Assembly (NCBI GenBank): GCA_050874585.1
Contig: JBNMKZ010000002.1
Coordinates: 31,110 to 95,109, forward strand
Direction: 5' to 3'
From: UBA1067 sp050874585
Lineage (GTDB): Bacteria; Verrucomicrobiota; Kiritimatiellia; RFP12; UBA1067
Length of the DNA: 64,000 nucleotides
Shown: positions 43,778 to 52,988 of the stretch, in pieces
Layout of the letters: each line of letters opens with the position of its first letter
Position numbering within the stretch: the first letter of the stretch is position 1
Made by a program: the position numbers and the translations under genes
The notes under the pieces: model-generated
The model's input: the letters and a program-made list of their open reading frames with translations, nothing else
The model's database searches: none
What the model was told of the DNA's origin: nothing

Positions 43778-44743
43778 ATGAAGAGTTTTCTGGCATCTGT
43801 ACTGGCAACTGCACTCGCTTTAGGGGTGCAGGCGGCGTGGTATTGGCCCTTTGGTTCGGACGAGAAGGAGCCCGAATTGCCGCGTCTTTCGGTGCTGATG
43901 GAGCCGGCGAGCCTGGCGATTGACGAGGCGTCAGACCTCATGGCGGATGGGCGGACGGACGAGGCCGTCGAGTGCTACCGCAAGGCGCTTGCCGAACTTG
44001 AGCGGGTCGAGAACGAGAATCCCGATCGGGCGGCGACACCCGAATTTGCGACGGTGCGCGTCAAGCGGGCCTATGTCAACGCGGCCATCGACTCCATCCT
44101 TCTGGAACAGGCGCGGAGCAATGCGAAGGCTGTCGCCGTGACGGATACGACGGAACTTGAGAAGAAGTTCGCCGCCAAGCGTGCCGCCGCCGCGCAGGCG
44201 AAGACGGCCGCGACTGCGTCCAATACGGTGAAGGGCGCCTCCCAGCCGGCGGCCCCCAAGCTTGAGCGGCAGGTCGATGCCTTTGTCGAGAAGGCCCACC
44301 AGCGCGACAAGGTGACGCAGAAGGCGGCGGAGAAGGCGCGGGCGACGCGGGCCGTCAATGAGGAGATTGCACGTTTGCTCGCGGCGGATCCGAAGAACCG
44401 GAAGGCGAGGCTTCTGCAGGCGGGCGAAGACGTCCGGAAGGGCGACTACGAAGCCGCCTTGCTGACGGTTCGGGAACTCCTTGAGGAAAAGCCGAATGAC
44501 GCGGCGGCTTTGAATTTGCGGGCGATGTGCGAAATCTCGATGGGCAATGTCCGTTCCGCCGAAGCCACCCTTGACCAGGCGATCAATTCCAATCCGCGAG
44601 ACCACTACGCCTACTACAACATGGTTCACCTGATGCTGAATGCGAAGCACAACCGTGTTGCGGCCGAGCGGTACTATGAGACGGGGCGTGCCGTGGGCGG
44701 TCCGAAGGTTGAGGCATTCGAAAAGGTCTTTAAGAAACAATGA
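43778..44743 (+). CDS. Periplasmic tetratricopeptide-repeat protein
   Basis: The 321-residue protein has a signal peptide (MKSFLASVLATALALGVQAA). Helical repeats follow near 50-75 (ASDLMADGRTDEAVECYRKAL). A long Ala/Lys/Glu coiled coil spans about 110-205, and two to three clear TPRs lie at 205-310 (LLQAGEDVRKGDYEAALLTV, LRAMCEISMGNVRSAEATLD, YYNMVHLMLNAKHNRVAAE). It is probably an envelope scaffold. It overlaps the next gene (ATGA) and its mRNA appears leaderless. Confidence 0.82.
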   Translation: MKSFLASVLATALALGVQAAWYWPFGSDEKEPELPRLSVLMEPASLAIDEASDLMADGRTDEAVECYRKALAELERVENENPDRAATPEFATVRVKRAYVNAAIDSILLEQARSNAKAVAVTDTTELEKKFAAKRAAAAQAKTAATASNTVKGASQPAAPKLERQVDAFVEKAHQRDKVTQKAAEKARATRAVNEEIARLLAADPKNRKARLLQAGEDVRKGDYEAALLTVRELLEEKPNDAAALNLRAMCEISMGNVRSAEATLDQAINSNPRDHYAYYNMVHLMLNAKHNRVAAERYYETGRAVGGPKVEAFEKVFKKQ

Positions 44744-45315
44744 TAGCCCTGATAGCCAGTGTCCTGATTGCGACGAACGCCACGCCAACGGAGTTGGTGA
44801 TGAATTGCCGGACGATGATTCCGGCGAATGTGGAGCTGCAGGGGCGCATCATCCTTCGCAACCGCAAGGGCATTCCGCAGGCGGAATACGATTACGTACT
44901 CACCCGGCGGAACGGCAAAACGGATCTTCAGCTGAAGGATGAGGACGGGAAGTCCGTGCCCTTTGAGCGAAAGGGCCGAATCCTCAAGACGGATGTGACG
45001 TGGAGCGACCTGACGCTTGACTACCTCTGGTGGGACGATTTCTCGTTCGATTCGGAGCGTGAGTCGGAGTCCGTTCATGGTCAGAAGTGTGCGGTGGTTC
45101 TGATGAAGAAGGGGCCACGCACGGTGCGCGTCTGGGTGGATCGCAAGACGGGTGCGCTCATGCAGGCCGAGGAACTTGTTGATGGGCGGCCCGTGCGTCG
45201 CTTGTGGGGGACTCGAATCAAGAAGTTTGGCGAACGCTGGATGGCAAATGTCATGGAGGTTGAGACGCTTGGTTCGGGTCATCGGACCAAGATAACCGTG
45301 GAGGATCTGAAATGA
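44740..45315 (+). CDS. Outer-membrane lipoprotein-sorting-like protein (LolA fold)
   Basis: The 191-residue protein has a short N-terminal hydrophobic stretch (MIALIASVLIATNATPTE) suitable as a signal peptide. A strand-rich body follows with LQGRIILRNRKGIPQAEYDY, VTWSDLTLDYLWWDDF, RTVRVWVDRKTGALMQAEEL and VMEVETLGSGHRTKITVEDL. This is the layout of the LolA-like sorting-protein family (TP_0789 type). It would bind a lipid or lipoprotein in the periplasm. The flanking TPR and AsmA-like genes overlap it by 4 bases on each side. Confidence 0.65.
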   Translation: MIALIASVLIATNATPTELVMNCRTMIPANVELQGRIILRNRKGIPQAEYDYVLTRRNGKTDLQLKDEDGKSVPFERKGRILKTDVTWSDLTLDYLWWDDFSFDSERESESVHGQKCAVVLMKKGPRTVRVWVDRKTGALMQAEELVDGRPVRRLWGTRIKKFGERWMANVMEVETLGSGHRTKITVEDLK

Positions 45316-46214
45316 AGAAGGCCTTGAAAGTCGTTGGTATTGTCGTCTTGAGTCTGGTGGTGCTTGTTGTTGTGCTTCTGCTGACCTTGCCCCTTTGGAT
45401 TGGGCCGGTGGCGACGCGTGTGGCAAACAAGGTCGTTCCTTCGTACACGGGGACGGATTTCGTGCTGGGTTCGTTCGGCCTCAACTACTACATCGGCAAG
45501 CTGCACGTCGGCGATGTGCGCCTTGACAACCCGAGCGGTTACAGCCCCGAGCAGGCCCTGACGCTTGGTAGCCTCGATGTTGACGTGGACATGGGGACGG
45601 TGCTCTCGGATACGATTGTCATTCGAGACGTGCAGGTGAAGGACGTGTTCGTCTCCATTACGAGTGAGGACGGGACGAACAACTTCGTCGCCATTGCCGC
45701 GCATGCCAGTTCACCGGCGGAGAAAACGGATGAGGCACCCGTCGAGGAGGTTGCGGCGGATGACGGTAGCGCCGCGACGAACGCGGAACGCAAGGTTGTC
45801 ATCGACCGCATTCGCATCGAAGGGCTGGTTGTTCAGTATGGCAAGTTGCCGATTCCGCTGCCGACGATTACGCTGACGGACATTGGTCGCGAGACGGGAG
45901 GCATTGAGTTCGAGAATGCGGGCATTGCCATTTGGGAGGCCGTTCAGAAGTCGGCGACCGCCATTAGCGGCGGGATCATCAACCTCGGCACGGGAGCCTT
46001 CAACCAAAGCACGAATCTCATCGGGGCCGGTGTTGAGGGGGCCGCCTCAGCAATTGGCGCGACGGGCGAGGTGCTTGACTCGGGGGCGCAGGTCCTGCTC
46101 GATTCCGCGCAGGGCGTTGGCGATGCACTCAACAAGGCGACGGATGCCGTCGATTCGGCCGCGAAGACTTTCAAGGATGTTGGAAATACATTCAAGAACC
46201 TGTTCAAGAAATAA
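45312..46214 (+). CDS. AsmA-like inner-membrane protein
   Basis: The 300-residue protein has one N-terminal membrane anchor (VVGIVVLSLVVLVVVLLLTLPLWIG). A domain like the start of AsmA/DUF748 proteins follows: DFVLGSFGLNYYIGKLHVGD, VRLDNPSGYSPEQALTLGSL and VQVKDVFVSI. It lacks the long repeated groove of full AsmA proteins. The last ~100 residues are a Gly/Ala/Ser amphipathic helical tail. With the LolA-like neighbour it suggests an envelope lipid-handling group. Confidence 0.7.
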   Translation: MKKALKVVGIVVLSLVVLVVVLLLTLPLWIGPVATRVANKVVPSYTGTDFVLGSFGLNYYIGKLHVGDVRLDNPSGYSPEQALTLGSLDVDVDMGTVLSDTIVIRDVQVKDVFVSITSEDGTNNFVAIAAHASSPAEKTDEAPVEEVAADDGSAATNAERKVVIDRIRIEGLVVQYGKLPIPLPTITLTDIGRETGGIEFENAGIAIWEAVQKSATAISGGIINLGTGAFNQSTNLIGAGVEGAASAIGATGEVLDSGAQVLLDSAQGVGDALNKATDAVDSAAKTFKDVGNTFKNLFKK

Positions 46215-46252
46215 GGATGATGGACTGAACCGATCATCGGAGTTAGGAAAAC

Positions 46253-48721
46253 ATGGAGAAGAAAACAGCAAGTAGGAAGAAAGACCGCCGCGTTGAAATG
46301 TCCGTTGAGGGCCTGAAGGAAGACTTCGCCTGGCATTTGCGGTACTCGCTCTGCAAGGACGAGCTGAGGGCAACCGACCGTGACAAGTACACCGCATTTG
46401 CGAATGCCGTCCGCGATCGCATCGTCGAACGCTGGATTAACACGCAGGAAGTCTATCACCACCAGAATACGAAGCGCGTCTACTACTTGAGCCTTGAGTT
46501 CCTGATTGGCCGTCTTCTTGGCAACAATGTCATCAACTTGAAGGCCGACCAGCTCTGCCGCGATGCCCTGAAGGACTACGGCATCAACTGGAATGACCTG
46601 CGCGACTTTGAGACGGATGCGGGCCTTGGCAATGGTGGGCTTGGCCGTCTTGCCGCGTGTTACCTGGACTCGATGTCTACGCTCGATCTTGCTGGAATGG
46701 GCTATGGTTTGCGCTACGACTTCGGCATCTTCCGCCAGAAGATTGTCGACGGTCAGCAGGTCGAGGAGCCTGACCAGTGGCTCAAGAACGGCTACCCGTG
46801 GGAGATGGCGCGCCCGGAGTATTCGCAGATTGTGAACTTCGGCGGTCATGTCGAGTGCGCGACGATCGACGGTCGTCAGCAGTGGCGCTGGGTTCCGACT
46901 GAGACGGTTGAGGGTATTCCCTACGACTTGCCGATTGTCGGCTACAACCACGCCGTGAACTCCCTTCGTCTTTGGTCCGCCCGCTCGGTTGACGAGTTCA
47001 ACCTGGACGACTTCAACAAGGGCAGTTATGTCGAAGCCGTCGAGTCGAAGGTTCTGGCTGAGAACCTGACGAAGGTCCTTTACCCGAACGACAACACGAT
47101 GGCGGGTAAGGAACTGCGTCTGCGTCAGCAGTACTTCTTCGTCGCCTGCTCGCTGAAGGACATCCTTCGCCGCTATCGTGAGCAGAACGAGATGTGGGAT
47201 GCGCTTCCCGACAAGGTCTTCATTCACCTGAACGAGACCCACCCGGCACTCATCATCCCCGAACTGATGCGCGTGCTGATTGATGAGGAGGGGCTTGACT
47301 GGGACAAGGCGTGGGATTTGACCTGCCGTTCGACCGGCTACACGAACCATACGATTCTGCCGGAGGCGCTGGAGAAGTGGCCTGTGCCGATGATGGAGCG
47401 TCTCCTGCCGCGTCACCTGCAGCTCATCTACGAAATCAACGGACGCTTCCTCCAGAAGATTTCCGCGATGTATCCGGGCGACATTGCCCGCCTGCGTCGG
47501 ATGTCCCTCATCGACGAGAACGGCGAGCGCTATGTCCGCATGGCCAATATGTGCATCGTCGGTTCGTCGAGCGTGAATGGCGTCGCGAAGCTGCACACGC
47601 AGATTCTGAAGGACAGCCTCTTCAAGGACTTCTACGAACTTTATCCTGAGAAGTTCCACAACGTGACGAATGGCATTACGCCGCGTCGCTGGTTGCTCAA
47701 GGCGAATCCGATGCTCGCTCAGCTCATTTCCGAGTCCATCGGCGACAGCTGGATTACCCATCTCGACCGCCTCAGCGGCTTGGAGAAGTTCATTGGCAAT
47801 GCGAACTTCCTGGATGCGCTCGCGAAGATCAAGCGTTCGAACAAGGGCCAGCTCTCGAACTGGGTGAAGAACAATCTCGGCATCTCGCTTGATCCGAACG
47901 CGATTTTCGATGTTCAGGTCAAGCGTCTGCACGAGTACAAGCGTCAGCTCATGCTGGTTCTTTACATCATCATGTTCTACAACCGGCTGGTCAACGATGC
48001 GACCTACGATCCCGTGCCGAGGAGTTTCATCTTCGCGGCGAAGGCGGCTCCGGGTTACTACATGGCCAAGCTTATCATCCGTTTGATTCACGGTGTCGCG
48101 AATGTCGTGAATGCGAATCCGAAGACGCGTGGTCGCCTGTCGGTCGCCTTCTTGCCGGACTACCGCGTGTCTCTCGCGGAGAAGATTATGCCGGCGGCGG
48201 AGGTCTCGGAACAGATTTCGCTCGCGGGTATGGAGGCTTCGGGTACGGGCAACATGAAGTTCATGATGAACGGTGCCCTGACGCTGGGGACGTACGATGG
48301 CGCGAACGTCGAAATCAACGAGTCGGTTGGTGACGACAATATGTTCCTCTTCGGCCTTCGTACGGAGGACGTGGCCAAGTTGCGTCCGACCTACCGCTCG
48401 CGTGACTACTACGAGAAGGATCCCGAGATTCGCCAGGCACTTGACATGATCAAGGCCAATGTGTTCTCGCTTCTTGAGCCGGGCCTCTACGACCCGATCA
48501 TCCGCTCGCTTCTTGACTACAACGACTTCTATATGCTGTTGGCCGACCTGCGTAGCTACAGCGATGCGCAGGATCGCATTGATGCGACTTATCGCAATGC
48601 GAAGAAGTGGAACAAGATGTCGCTCATCAACATCGCCCGCTCGGGACTCTTCTCCAGCGACCGTGCGATTATGGAATATGCGAACGACATTTGGCACGTT
48701 GAGCCGGTGAAGTTCAACTAA
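46253..48721 (+). CDS. glgP: Glycogen/alpha-glucan phosphorylase
   Basis: GlgP releases glucose-1-phosphate from glycogen. The 822-residue protein matches the large GT35 family: YHHQNTKRVYYLSLEFLIGR, DAGLGNGGLGRLAACYLDS, NDTHPAL-like LNETHPALIIPELMR, and VTNGITPRRWL. The pyridoxal-phosphate site is EASGTGNMKFMMNGALTLGT, with the lysine in NMKFM. AGGAAAAC precedes the ATG. It is 36 kb from glgA-glgB, so synthesis and breakdown are separately regulated. It ends in TAATGG, one base overlapping the next ATG. Confidence 0.97.
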   Translation: MEKKTASRKKDRRVEMSVEGLKEDFAWHLRYSLCKDELRATDRDKYTAFANAVRDRIVERWINTQEVYHHQNTKRVYYLSLEFLIGRLLGNNVINLKADQLCRDALKDYGINWNDLRDFETDAGLGNGGLGRLAACYLDSMSTLDLAGMGYGLRYDFGIFRQKIVDGQQVEEPDQWLKNGYPWEMARPEYSQIVNFGGHVECATIDGRQQWRWVPTETVEGIPYDLPIVGYNHAVNSLRLWSARSVDEFNLDDFNKGSYVEAVESKVLAENLTKVLYPNDNTMAGKELRLRQQYFFVACSLKDILRRYREQNEMWDALPDKVFIHLNETHPALIIPELMRVLIDEEGLDWDKAWDLTCRSTGYTNHTILPEALEKWPVPMMERLLPRHLQLIYEINGRFLQKISAMYPGDIARLRRMSLIDENGERYVRMANMCIVGSSSVNGVAKLHTQILKDSLFKDFYELYPEKFHNVTNGITPRRWLLKANPMLAQLISESIGDSWITHLDRLSGLEKFIGNANFLDALAKIKRSNKGQLSNWVKNNLGISLDPNAIFDVQVKRLHEYKRQLMLVLYIIMFYNRLVNDATYDPVPRSFIFAAKAAPGYYMAKLIIRLIHGVANVVNANPKTRGRLSVAFLPDYRVSLAEKIMPAAEVSEQISLAGMEASGTGNMKFMMNGALTLGTYDGANVEINESVGDDNMFLFGLRTEDVAKLRPTYRSRDYYEKDPEIRQALDMIKANVFSLLEPGLYDPIIRSLLDYNDFYMLLADLRSYSDAQDRIDATYRNAKKWNKMSLINIARSGLFSSDRAIMEYANDIWHVEPVKFN

Positions 48722-49599
48722 TGGCGCGTGAGAATCCAGCGACCTGGTACGTGAGAGGAGGGGACAATGCGGTCTTCGGGCCGATTGATACCCCGACTCT
48801 CCTGGGCTGGGCGAAGGATTCTCGCATCGAGCCGACCTTTTCACTTTCGCACGACAGGGAGCACTGGATTGCGGCTCCTGACATGAAGGAACTGGAGATG
48901 GTCTGGCTTGTTGAGACGCCGCCGGGGATGTTCTATGGCCCCTTCAATCGGGCCGTTGTCGACGGTCTGTTGGCAGGTGGATCATTGGACGGCGCGGCGG
49001 TTCGTCTCTATCGTTTGGACGATGGGCGGGGCGATGCTGAGCGTCAGCGGCTGGAGACTGAACTCAGCGCGTCAAAATCAACGATTGCCGATCTTGAGCG
49101 GCAGGCGGCCCAGCAGGTCGAGACGACCAAGAGGAGCTTGGCCTTTATGGAAGCCAAGCTCTCCGAGTTGACGGCCGCGCAGGATGAGCGCACGAGGGAT
49201 TTTGAGCAACGGTTTGCGGCCATGCAGGCGGAGGCTTTTTCGGGACGCGAGCGCGTCGAGGAGTTGGAGACGCGGGTGGAAACCGAGTCCAGTCGGGCGA
49301 AGAAAGCAGAGTCCGAATGCGAGGTCCTGCGGCAGCGCGTACGCGTGGCGGAAGCGGAACTTGACGATCTCCGCGCACAGCTGGCGTCCGTGACGAAGTT
49401 CTCGGCCGTCGAGAAGACGAAGACCCTTGTGCCGGAAGTCGTTCAGACGAATCCGCCGCCGCCCAAGTCGCCGCTGTCCATGGGTGGAAGGGGTGGCGCG
49501 GCCGGATTGGCGGCACTGGAGGCCGCCGCTCGGCGTGAACTTTCAGTTGCCAAGCGTCAGGGACTTGGCATTGGGAATATGTTTGGGGGCAGGAAATGA
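48721..49599 (+). CDS. GYF-domain (DUF4339) coiled-coil protein 1
   Basis: The 292-residue protein starts with a GYF_2-like domain (TWYVRGGDNAVFGPIDTPTL, then WAKDSRIEP and HWIAAPDM). A second half-domain follows (MFYGPFNRAVVDGLLAGGSL). Residues ~100-225 are a long coiled coil, and the C-terminus is a basic, Gly-rich tail (MGGRGGAAGLAALEAAARRE). It is a close paralogue in layout of the next gene. No signal peptide is seen. The function is unknown; GYF domains usually bind proline-rich peptides. Confidence 0.75.
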   Translation: MARENPATWYVRGGDNAVFGPIDTPTLLGWAKDSRIEPTFSLSHDREHWIAAPDMKELEMVWLVETPPGMFYGPFNRAVVDGLLAGGSLDGAAVRLYRLDDGRGDAERQRLETELSASKSTIADLERQAAQQVETTKRSLAFMEAKLSELTAAQDERTRDFEQRFAAMQAEAFSGRERVEELETRVETESSRAKKAESECEVLRQRVRVAEAELDDLRAQLASVTKFSAVEKTKTLVPEVVQTNPPPPKSPLSMGGRGGAAGLAALEAAARRELSVAKRQGLGIGNMFGGRK

Positions 49600-51056
49600 A
49601 CGAAAAGAAATGGTATCTGCGAACGCAGGACGAGACATTTGGCCCTGAGACGCGCGAACGGCTTGTTGAGTGGGCGCGAATGGGACGCATCCAGCCGGGG
49701 CAGGAGATTTCGGACGATAACGAAATCTGGCAACGGGTGGAGGACATTCCTTTCCTTGACATGCGCTTCTCGATTGACATCGGGGATGGCAATCCGCGGG
49801 GACCGTTTAACCGTGCGGCAGCGGAGGCCCTGTTGGCGAGCGGGCGGTTGCCCCAGACGGCGCGGATGGTTGAGACGCATGAACCGTTCCCGCCCGAGAC
49901 GACCGATGCCGCCGAGGACGAGATCGTTGCCCCGGTGGTGCCGCAACAGGGCGACCCCGAGGTTGCGGCGGAAGATGTGGTATCGCGCCCTTTGGAAGCG
50001 GAGCACGCACCCAATGAGCAGAAGCCGTCCGCAGAGGTTCCGCGTGTCATTGAGAAAATCGTGGAAGTCCCCGTTGAGAAAATCGTTGAGAAGATTGTCG
50101 AAGTCCCGGTCGAGAAGATTGTGGAGCGGGAAGTTGAGAAGGTCGTTGTGGATGAGACGCGTGTCCATGAGCTTGAGGAACTTCTTGCCGAGGAGCGTCG
50201 CCACACGACTGAGTTGCAGAATCGGATGGACGAGGCGGCGAAGGCCGCCGCTGCGCGTGAAGCCGACTTGCGTCAGCAGATTCAGGACTTGGGGCAGCAG
50301 GTGCGGGCGGCAGGCGATCGTGAAAACGAGTCCCAGCGTGCGCTCAAGGATGCCGCTTCGCGTGAGGCCAAACTGGCCGAGCAGGTAAAGGCCCTGGAGG
50401 ACGAGTTGCGTCGTCTTCCGCAGGCCGCCAGCGAGGTCGCCGACATTCAGGCGGCCATGTATTCCGTGATGACGAAGGAGGCGGAGGAATTGCGCACGAT
50501 GCTGGAGGCCGAAAAGGCCGAGGCCGAGGCCTTTCGCCGCCGTCATCAGGAGCGGGCCGATCGTCTGCTGGAGCGTCGGCGCGAATTGCTGAAGCGGGCG
50601 GGGGCGAATATCGAGGACATGACACGCAAGGCTCTCATCGATCGTCCCGAGGACCCTCGGACGGTTCGTCTCCGCAAGGAACTTGAGGATCTTCGTCGGT
50701 TGGGTGAGCGTAAGACGCTTGACTACGAGTCGAAGATTCGCGAGTTGTCGGACAAGTTGAGCCTCCAGCGTGCCGCAGAGGCGCGTCTCGCCGCCGGGGC
50801 AAAGGACATGACCCAGTTGCGTCTTGAGGCGCAGGAACTCCGCGAACGGCTTCAGTTGCGTGAAAAGGAACTGCTGGCCGAGCGACAGAAGTGCGAGGAA
50901 CTGCGTCAGAGCCAGGCGGCGAACCAGCAGGCTTTGATGGCCCGGCTGGCTTCACTTGAATCGCCCTCCATCGGAACCGCGCAGTCGCTTTCAACAAACC
51001 AGAGTCGTGAGGCCCGTATGGTCAAGCTGCCGGGCTGGATGCGTCTTAAGAGGTAA
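49596..51056 (+). CDS. GYF-domain (DUF4339) coiled-coil protein 2
   Basis: The 486-residue protein repeats the layout of its neighbour: KWYLRTQDETFGPETRERLV, WARMGRIQPG and IWQRVEDIPFLDM, then GPFNRAAAEALLASGRL. A linker contains the tandem EKIVEVPVEKIVEKIVEVPV repeat. Coiled coil then runs from about 190 to 465 and the tail is basic (VKLPGWMRLKR). The pair probably arose by duplication and may form a filament-like or scaffold complex (inference). The start overlaps the previous stop (ATGA). Confidence 0.75.
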   Translation: MNEKKWYLRTQDETFGPETRERLVEWARMGRIQPGQEISDDNEIWQRVEDIPFLDMRFSIDIGDGNPRGPFNRAAAEALLASGRLPQTARMVETHEPFPPETTDAAEDEIVAPVVPQQGDPEVAAEDVVSRPLEAEHAPNEQKPSAEVPRVIEKIVEVPVEKIVEKIVEVPVEKIVEREVEKVVVDETRVHELEELLAEERRHTTELQNRMDEAAKAAAAREADLRQQIQDLGQQVRAAGDRENESQRALKDAASREAKLAEQVKALEDELRRLPQAASEVADIQAAMYSVMTKEAEELRTMLEAEKAEAEAFRRRHQERADRLLERRRELLKRAGANIEDMTRKALIDRPEDPRTVRLRKELEDLRRLGERKTLDYESKIRELSDKLSLQRAAEARLAAGAKDMTQLRLEAQELRERLQLREKELLAERQKCEELRQSQAANQQALMARLASLESPSIGTAQSLSTNQSREARMVKLPGWMRLKR

Positions 51057-51059
51057 GCG

Positions 51060-52616
51060 ATGTCGATTGTCACAACTCTGATTTTGGCTGTCCTTTCCAT
51101 TTGGGACTATCCCTCGCGCCAGGCGCGGCACGAGGCCCTGCGCAACGAGTTCGTCGAGGCTGTCCGTGAGGGGGATACCAAGACGATGATTTCGGCGAGC
51201 AAGAAGGGCGTTGCGCTTCTGCCCGACGACCCGACGTGGCACTACAATCTCGCCTGCTCGCTTGCCTATCTGAAGAATCACAAGCCGGCGCTTGATGAAC
51301 TTGAGAAGGCCATTGACCTTGGCTTCCGCGACGTGGATGCCATTCAGAAGGACAACGACCTCAAGCAGTTGGCGAAGGAACGGCGCTTTTCCGAACTTGT
51401 GGAGTATGCGCGGGAGATGCAGACGCGCCCCCTGATGATTGGACCGCTTGCGACCGTTGAGGCGACAGGAATCTTCGGTCGGCAGATGGCCCTTGGTGCG
51501 CAGAACATGAGGTGGGACTTTGACCTCGGATGCTTTGTCGCCCAGATGAAGTTGGCCGCCGCGTCGAGTGGTGGAAATGTCGGTGACCTGTACATGAATC
51601 GCGACGGGGGGCATTCGTTGCTGGTCGTCACGAATTATCCGGGGCTCACCCGCGTCAAGTTGGACAAGGAAGGCGAATCGCGGCGGATGGGATTGGATTT
51701 CCCCAACGTTCTCTTTCCCTATCCCGTGTTCGGGAACTGTAGCCGCGCCCTGACGGCTGGTCCCTACTGGCGGTCGCTGCCGCGTGCGATGATGACGACC
51801 GAGGCGGGGGCAATGATTGGGCGGATGACGAAGTTCTATCTTTCCAATCAGTTCTGGGCCTTTCCGGCGAACGCGGACTGTGCGCCCGTCGGGACAAACA
51901 ACGATGTCTTTGCCTCGGTGACGCCGTATTGGCTGACGACGGCCGGACGGAGCTGGTCTGACCTGCCCTACCTGCGGGCGGCCCTGGAGGTGAGCCGCTC
52001 GTTGCAACCGTCCGTGAAGAAGTCAATTGTTGAGCAGGGGCTACTCGCTCCCGTTATTCAGACGCTGATTCGCAAAAGCCTGAAGGGAGTCGCATCCGAC
52101 GCGGACTACCTGACGGGAAAGGCGCATCCGACGGCCTTTCATCCTAACCGTCTGGATTTGCCGCGCTTGAAGAAAATGGCGCACGATCTGCGCATCGAGG
52201 ATGTTCCGCCCCTGGCCCTGGTTTCGGTTGTTCCGCAGCCAATCGCCGAACGGCCGGCTTGGCCCGAGTTGACCTACAGCAGTGCATTCGCCTGGGCCTA
52301 TGTCCTGCGGGCAGACTTGGACGAACGGATGTTTACGATTGAGGCGAAAAGCATTCCCGGTTGCGAGTTCAACTTCTCGTGCGTCCACGACGACCTGGGC
52401 GCGGCTCGGGTTGAGCGGATTGGAAGAGATTCGGCACTCGTGACGATTGACCGGACGAAGATGTCCCCGACAAATCGTGTGGATATCGCCGTCTTTGCGA
52501 AGAAGAAGGATACTGGCTGGGGCGCGCCGAGTTTCGTTTCCTTTGCCGTGGTCGACCCCTCGGCACCCTATTCGGACCCGGCGCTGACTCCGCTTGGACA
52601 ACCGGCGGAGCGCTAA
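51060..52616 (+). CDS. Large hypothetical protein with N-terminal TPR-like repeat
   Basis: The 518-residue protein starts with a short hydrophobic segment (MSIVTTLILAVLSIW) that could be a weak signal peptide. One to two TPR-like helices follow (DDPTWHYNLACSLAYLKNHK, PALDELEKAIDLGF). The remaining ~390 residues contain no motif I know; notable are GDLYMNRDGGHSLLVVTNYP and a Trp/Tyr-rich centre. It is co-directional with the GYF pair and 3 bases away, so it probably belongs to the same operon. No function is assigned. Confidence 0.7.
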   Translation: MSIVTTLILAVLSIWDYPSRQARHEALRNEFVEAVREGDTKTMISASKKGVALLPDDPTWHYNLACSLAYLKNHKPALDELEKAIDLGFRDVDAIQKDNDLKQLAKERRFSELVEYAREMQTRPLMIGPLATVEATGIFGRQMALGAQNMRWDFDLGCFVAQMKLAAASSGGNVGDLYMNRDGGHSLLVVTNYPGLTRVKLDKEGESRRMGLDFPNVLFPYPVFGNCSRALTAGPYWRSLPRAMMTTEAGAMIGRMTKFYLSNQFWAFPANADCAPVGTNNDVFASVTPYWLTTAGRSWSDLPYLRAALEVSRSLQPSVKKSIVEQGLLAPVIQTLIRKSLKGVASDADYLTGKAHPTAFHPNRLDLPRLKKMAHDLRIEDVPPLALVSVVPQPIAERPAWPELTYSSAFAWAYVLRADLDERMFTIEAKSIPGCEFNFSCVHDDLGAARVERIGRDSALVTIDRTKMSPTNRVDIAVFAKKKDTGWGAPSFVSFAVVDPSAPYSDPALTPLGQPAER

Positions 52617-52631
52617 GGAAGGTGGGGCCTG

Positions 52632-52988
52632 ATGCTGACGCTACGACTGAATGGACTGGACGTGGATTGTGTGATTGGCGAGCGGATGGATGAGCGTATC
52701 CGCCTGCAGCGGCTGCTGATTGACGCGGAATTGGAAATTGATGATGCGTCCGCCCGAACGGACGAGTTGGCGGATACCGTCGACTATCCGACACTTGCCG
52801 ATCGCATCCGCCGCGCATTGTGCCGCGAGAAATGCCAGATGATTGAGCGCGCCGCGAAGATTGCCTTTGATGAATGCCTCGCCGATTCGCGAGTTCATGC
52901 CGCCCGCGTCACCGTCACAAAGTCGGGGACGATTGCCCACCTTGAGTCGTGCTCGGCGATTTATGAGGGGCGGCGCAATCCGTCATGA
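52632..52988 (+). CDS. folB: Dihydroneopterin aldolase-like protein FolB
   Basis: FolB cleaves dihydroneopterin in folate synthesis. The 118-residue protein has the family layout: LRLNGLDVDCVIGERMDERI, DELADTVDYPTLADRIRRAL and the end VTVTKSGTIAHLESCSAIYEG. The active-site Lys/Glu region is less conserved than in the best enzymes, so related activities such as epimerase are possible. GGTGGGG lies close before the ATG. It overlaps murI by 4 bases. Confidence 0.72.
   Translation: MLTLRLNGLDVDCVIGERMDERIRLQRLLIDAELEIDDASARTDELADTVDYPTLADRIRRALCREKCQMIERAAKIAFDECLADSRVHAARVTVTKSGTIAHLESCSAIYEGRRNPS

Noticed and set aside
45944..48844. Minus-strand ORF of 966 codons antisense to glgP
   Set aside because: It is an antisense shadow of a clear phosphorylase gene and its translation is rich in Arg, Val, His and Leu as expected from reversed codons.
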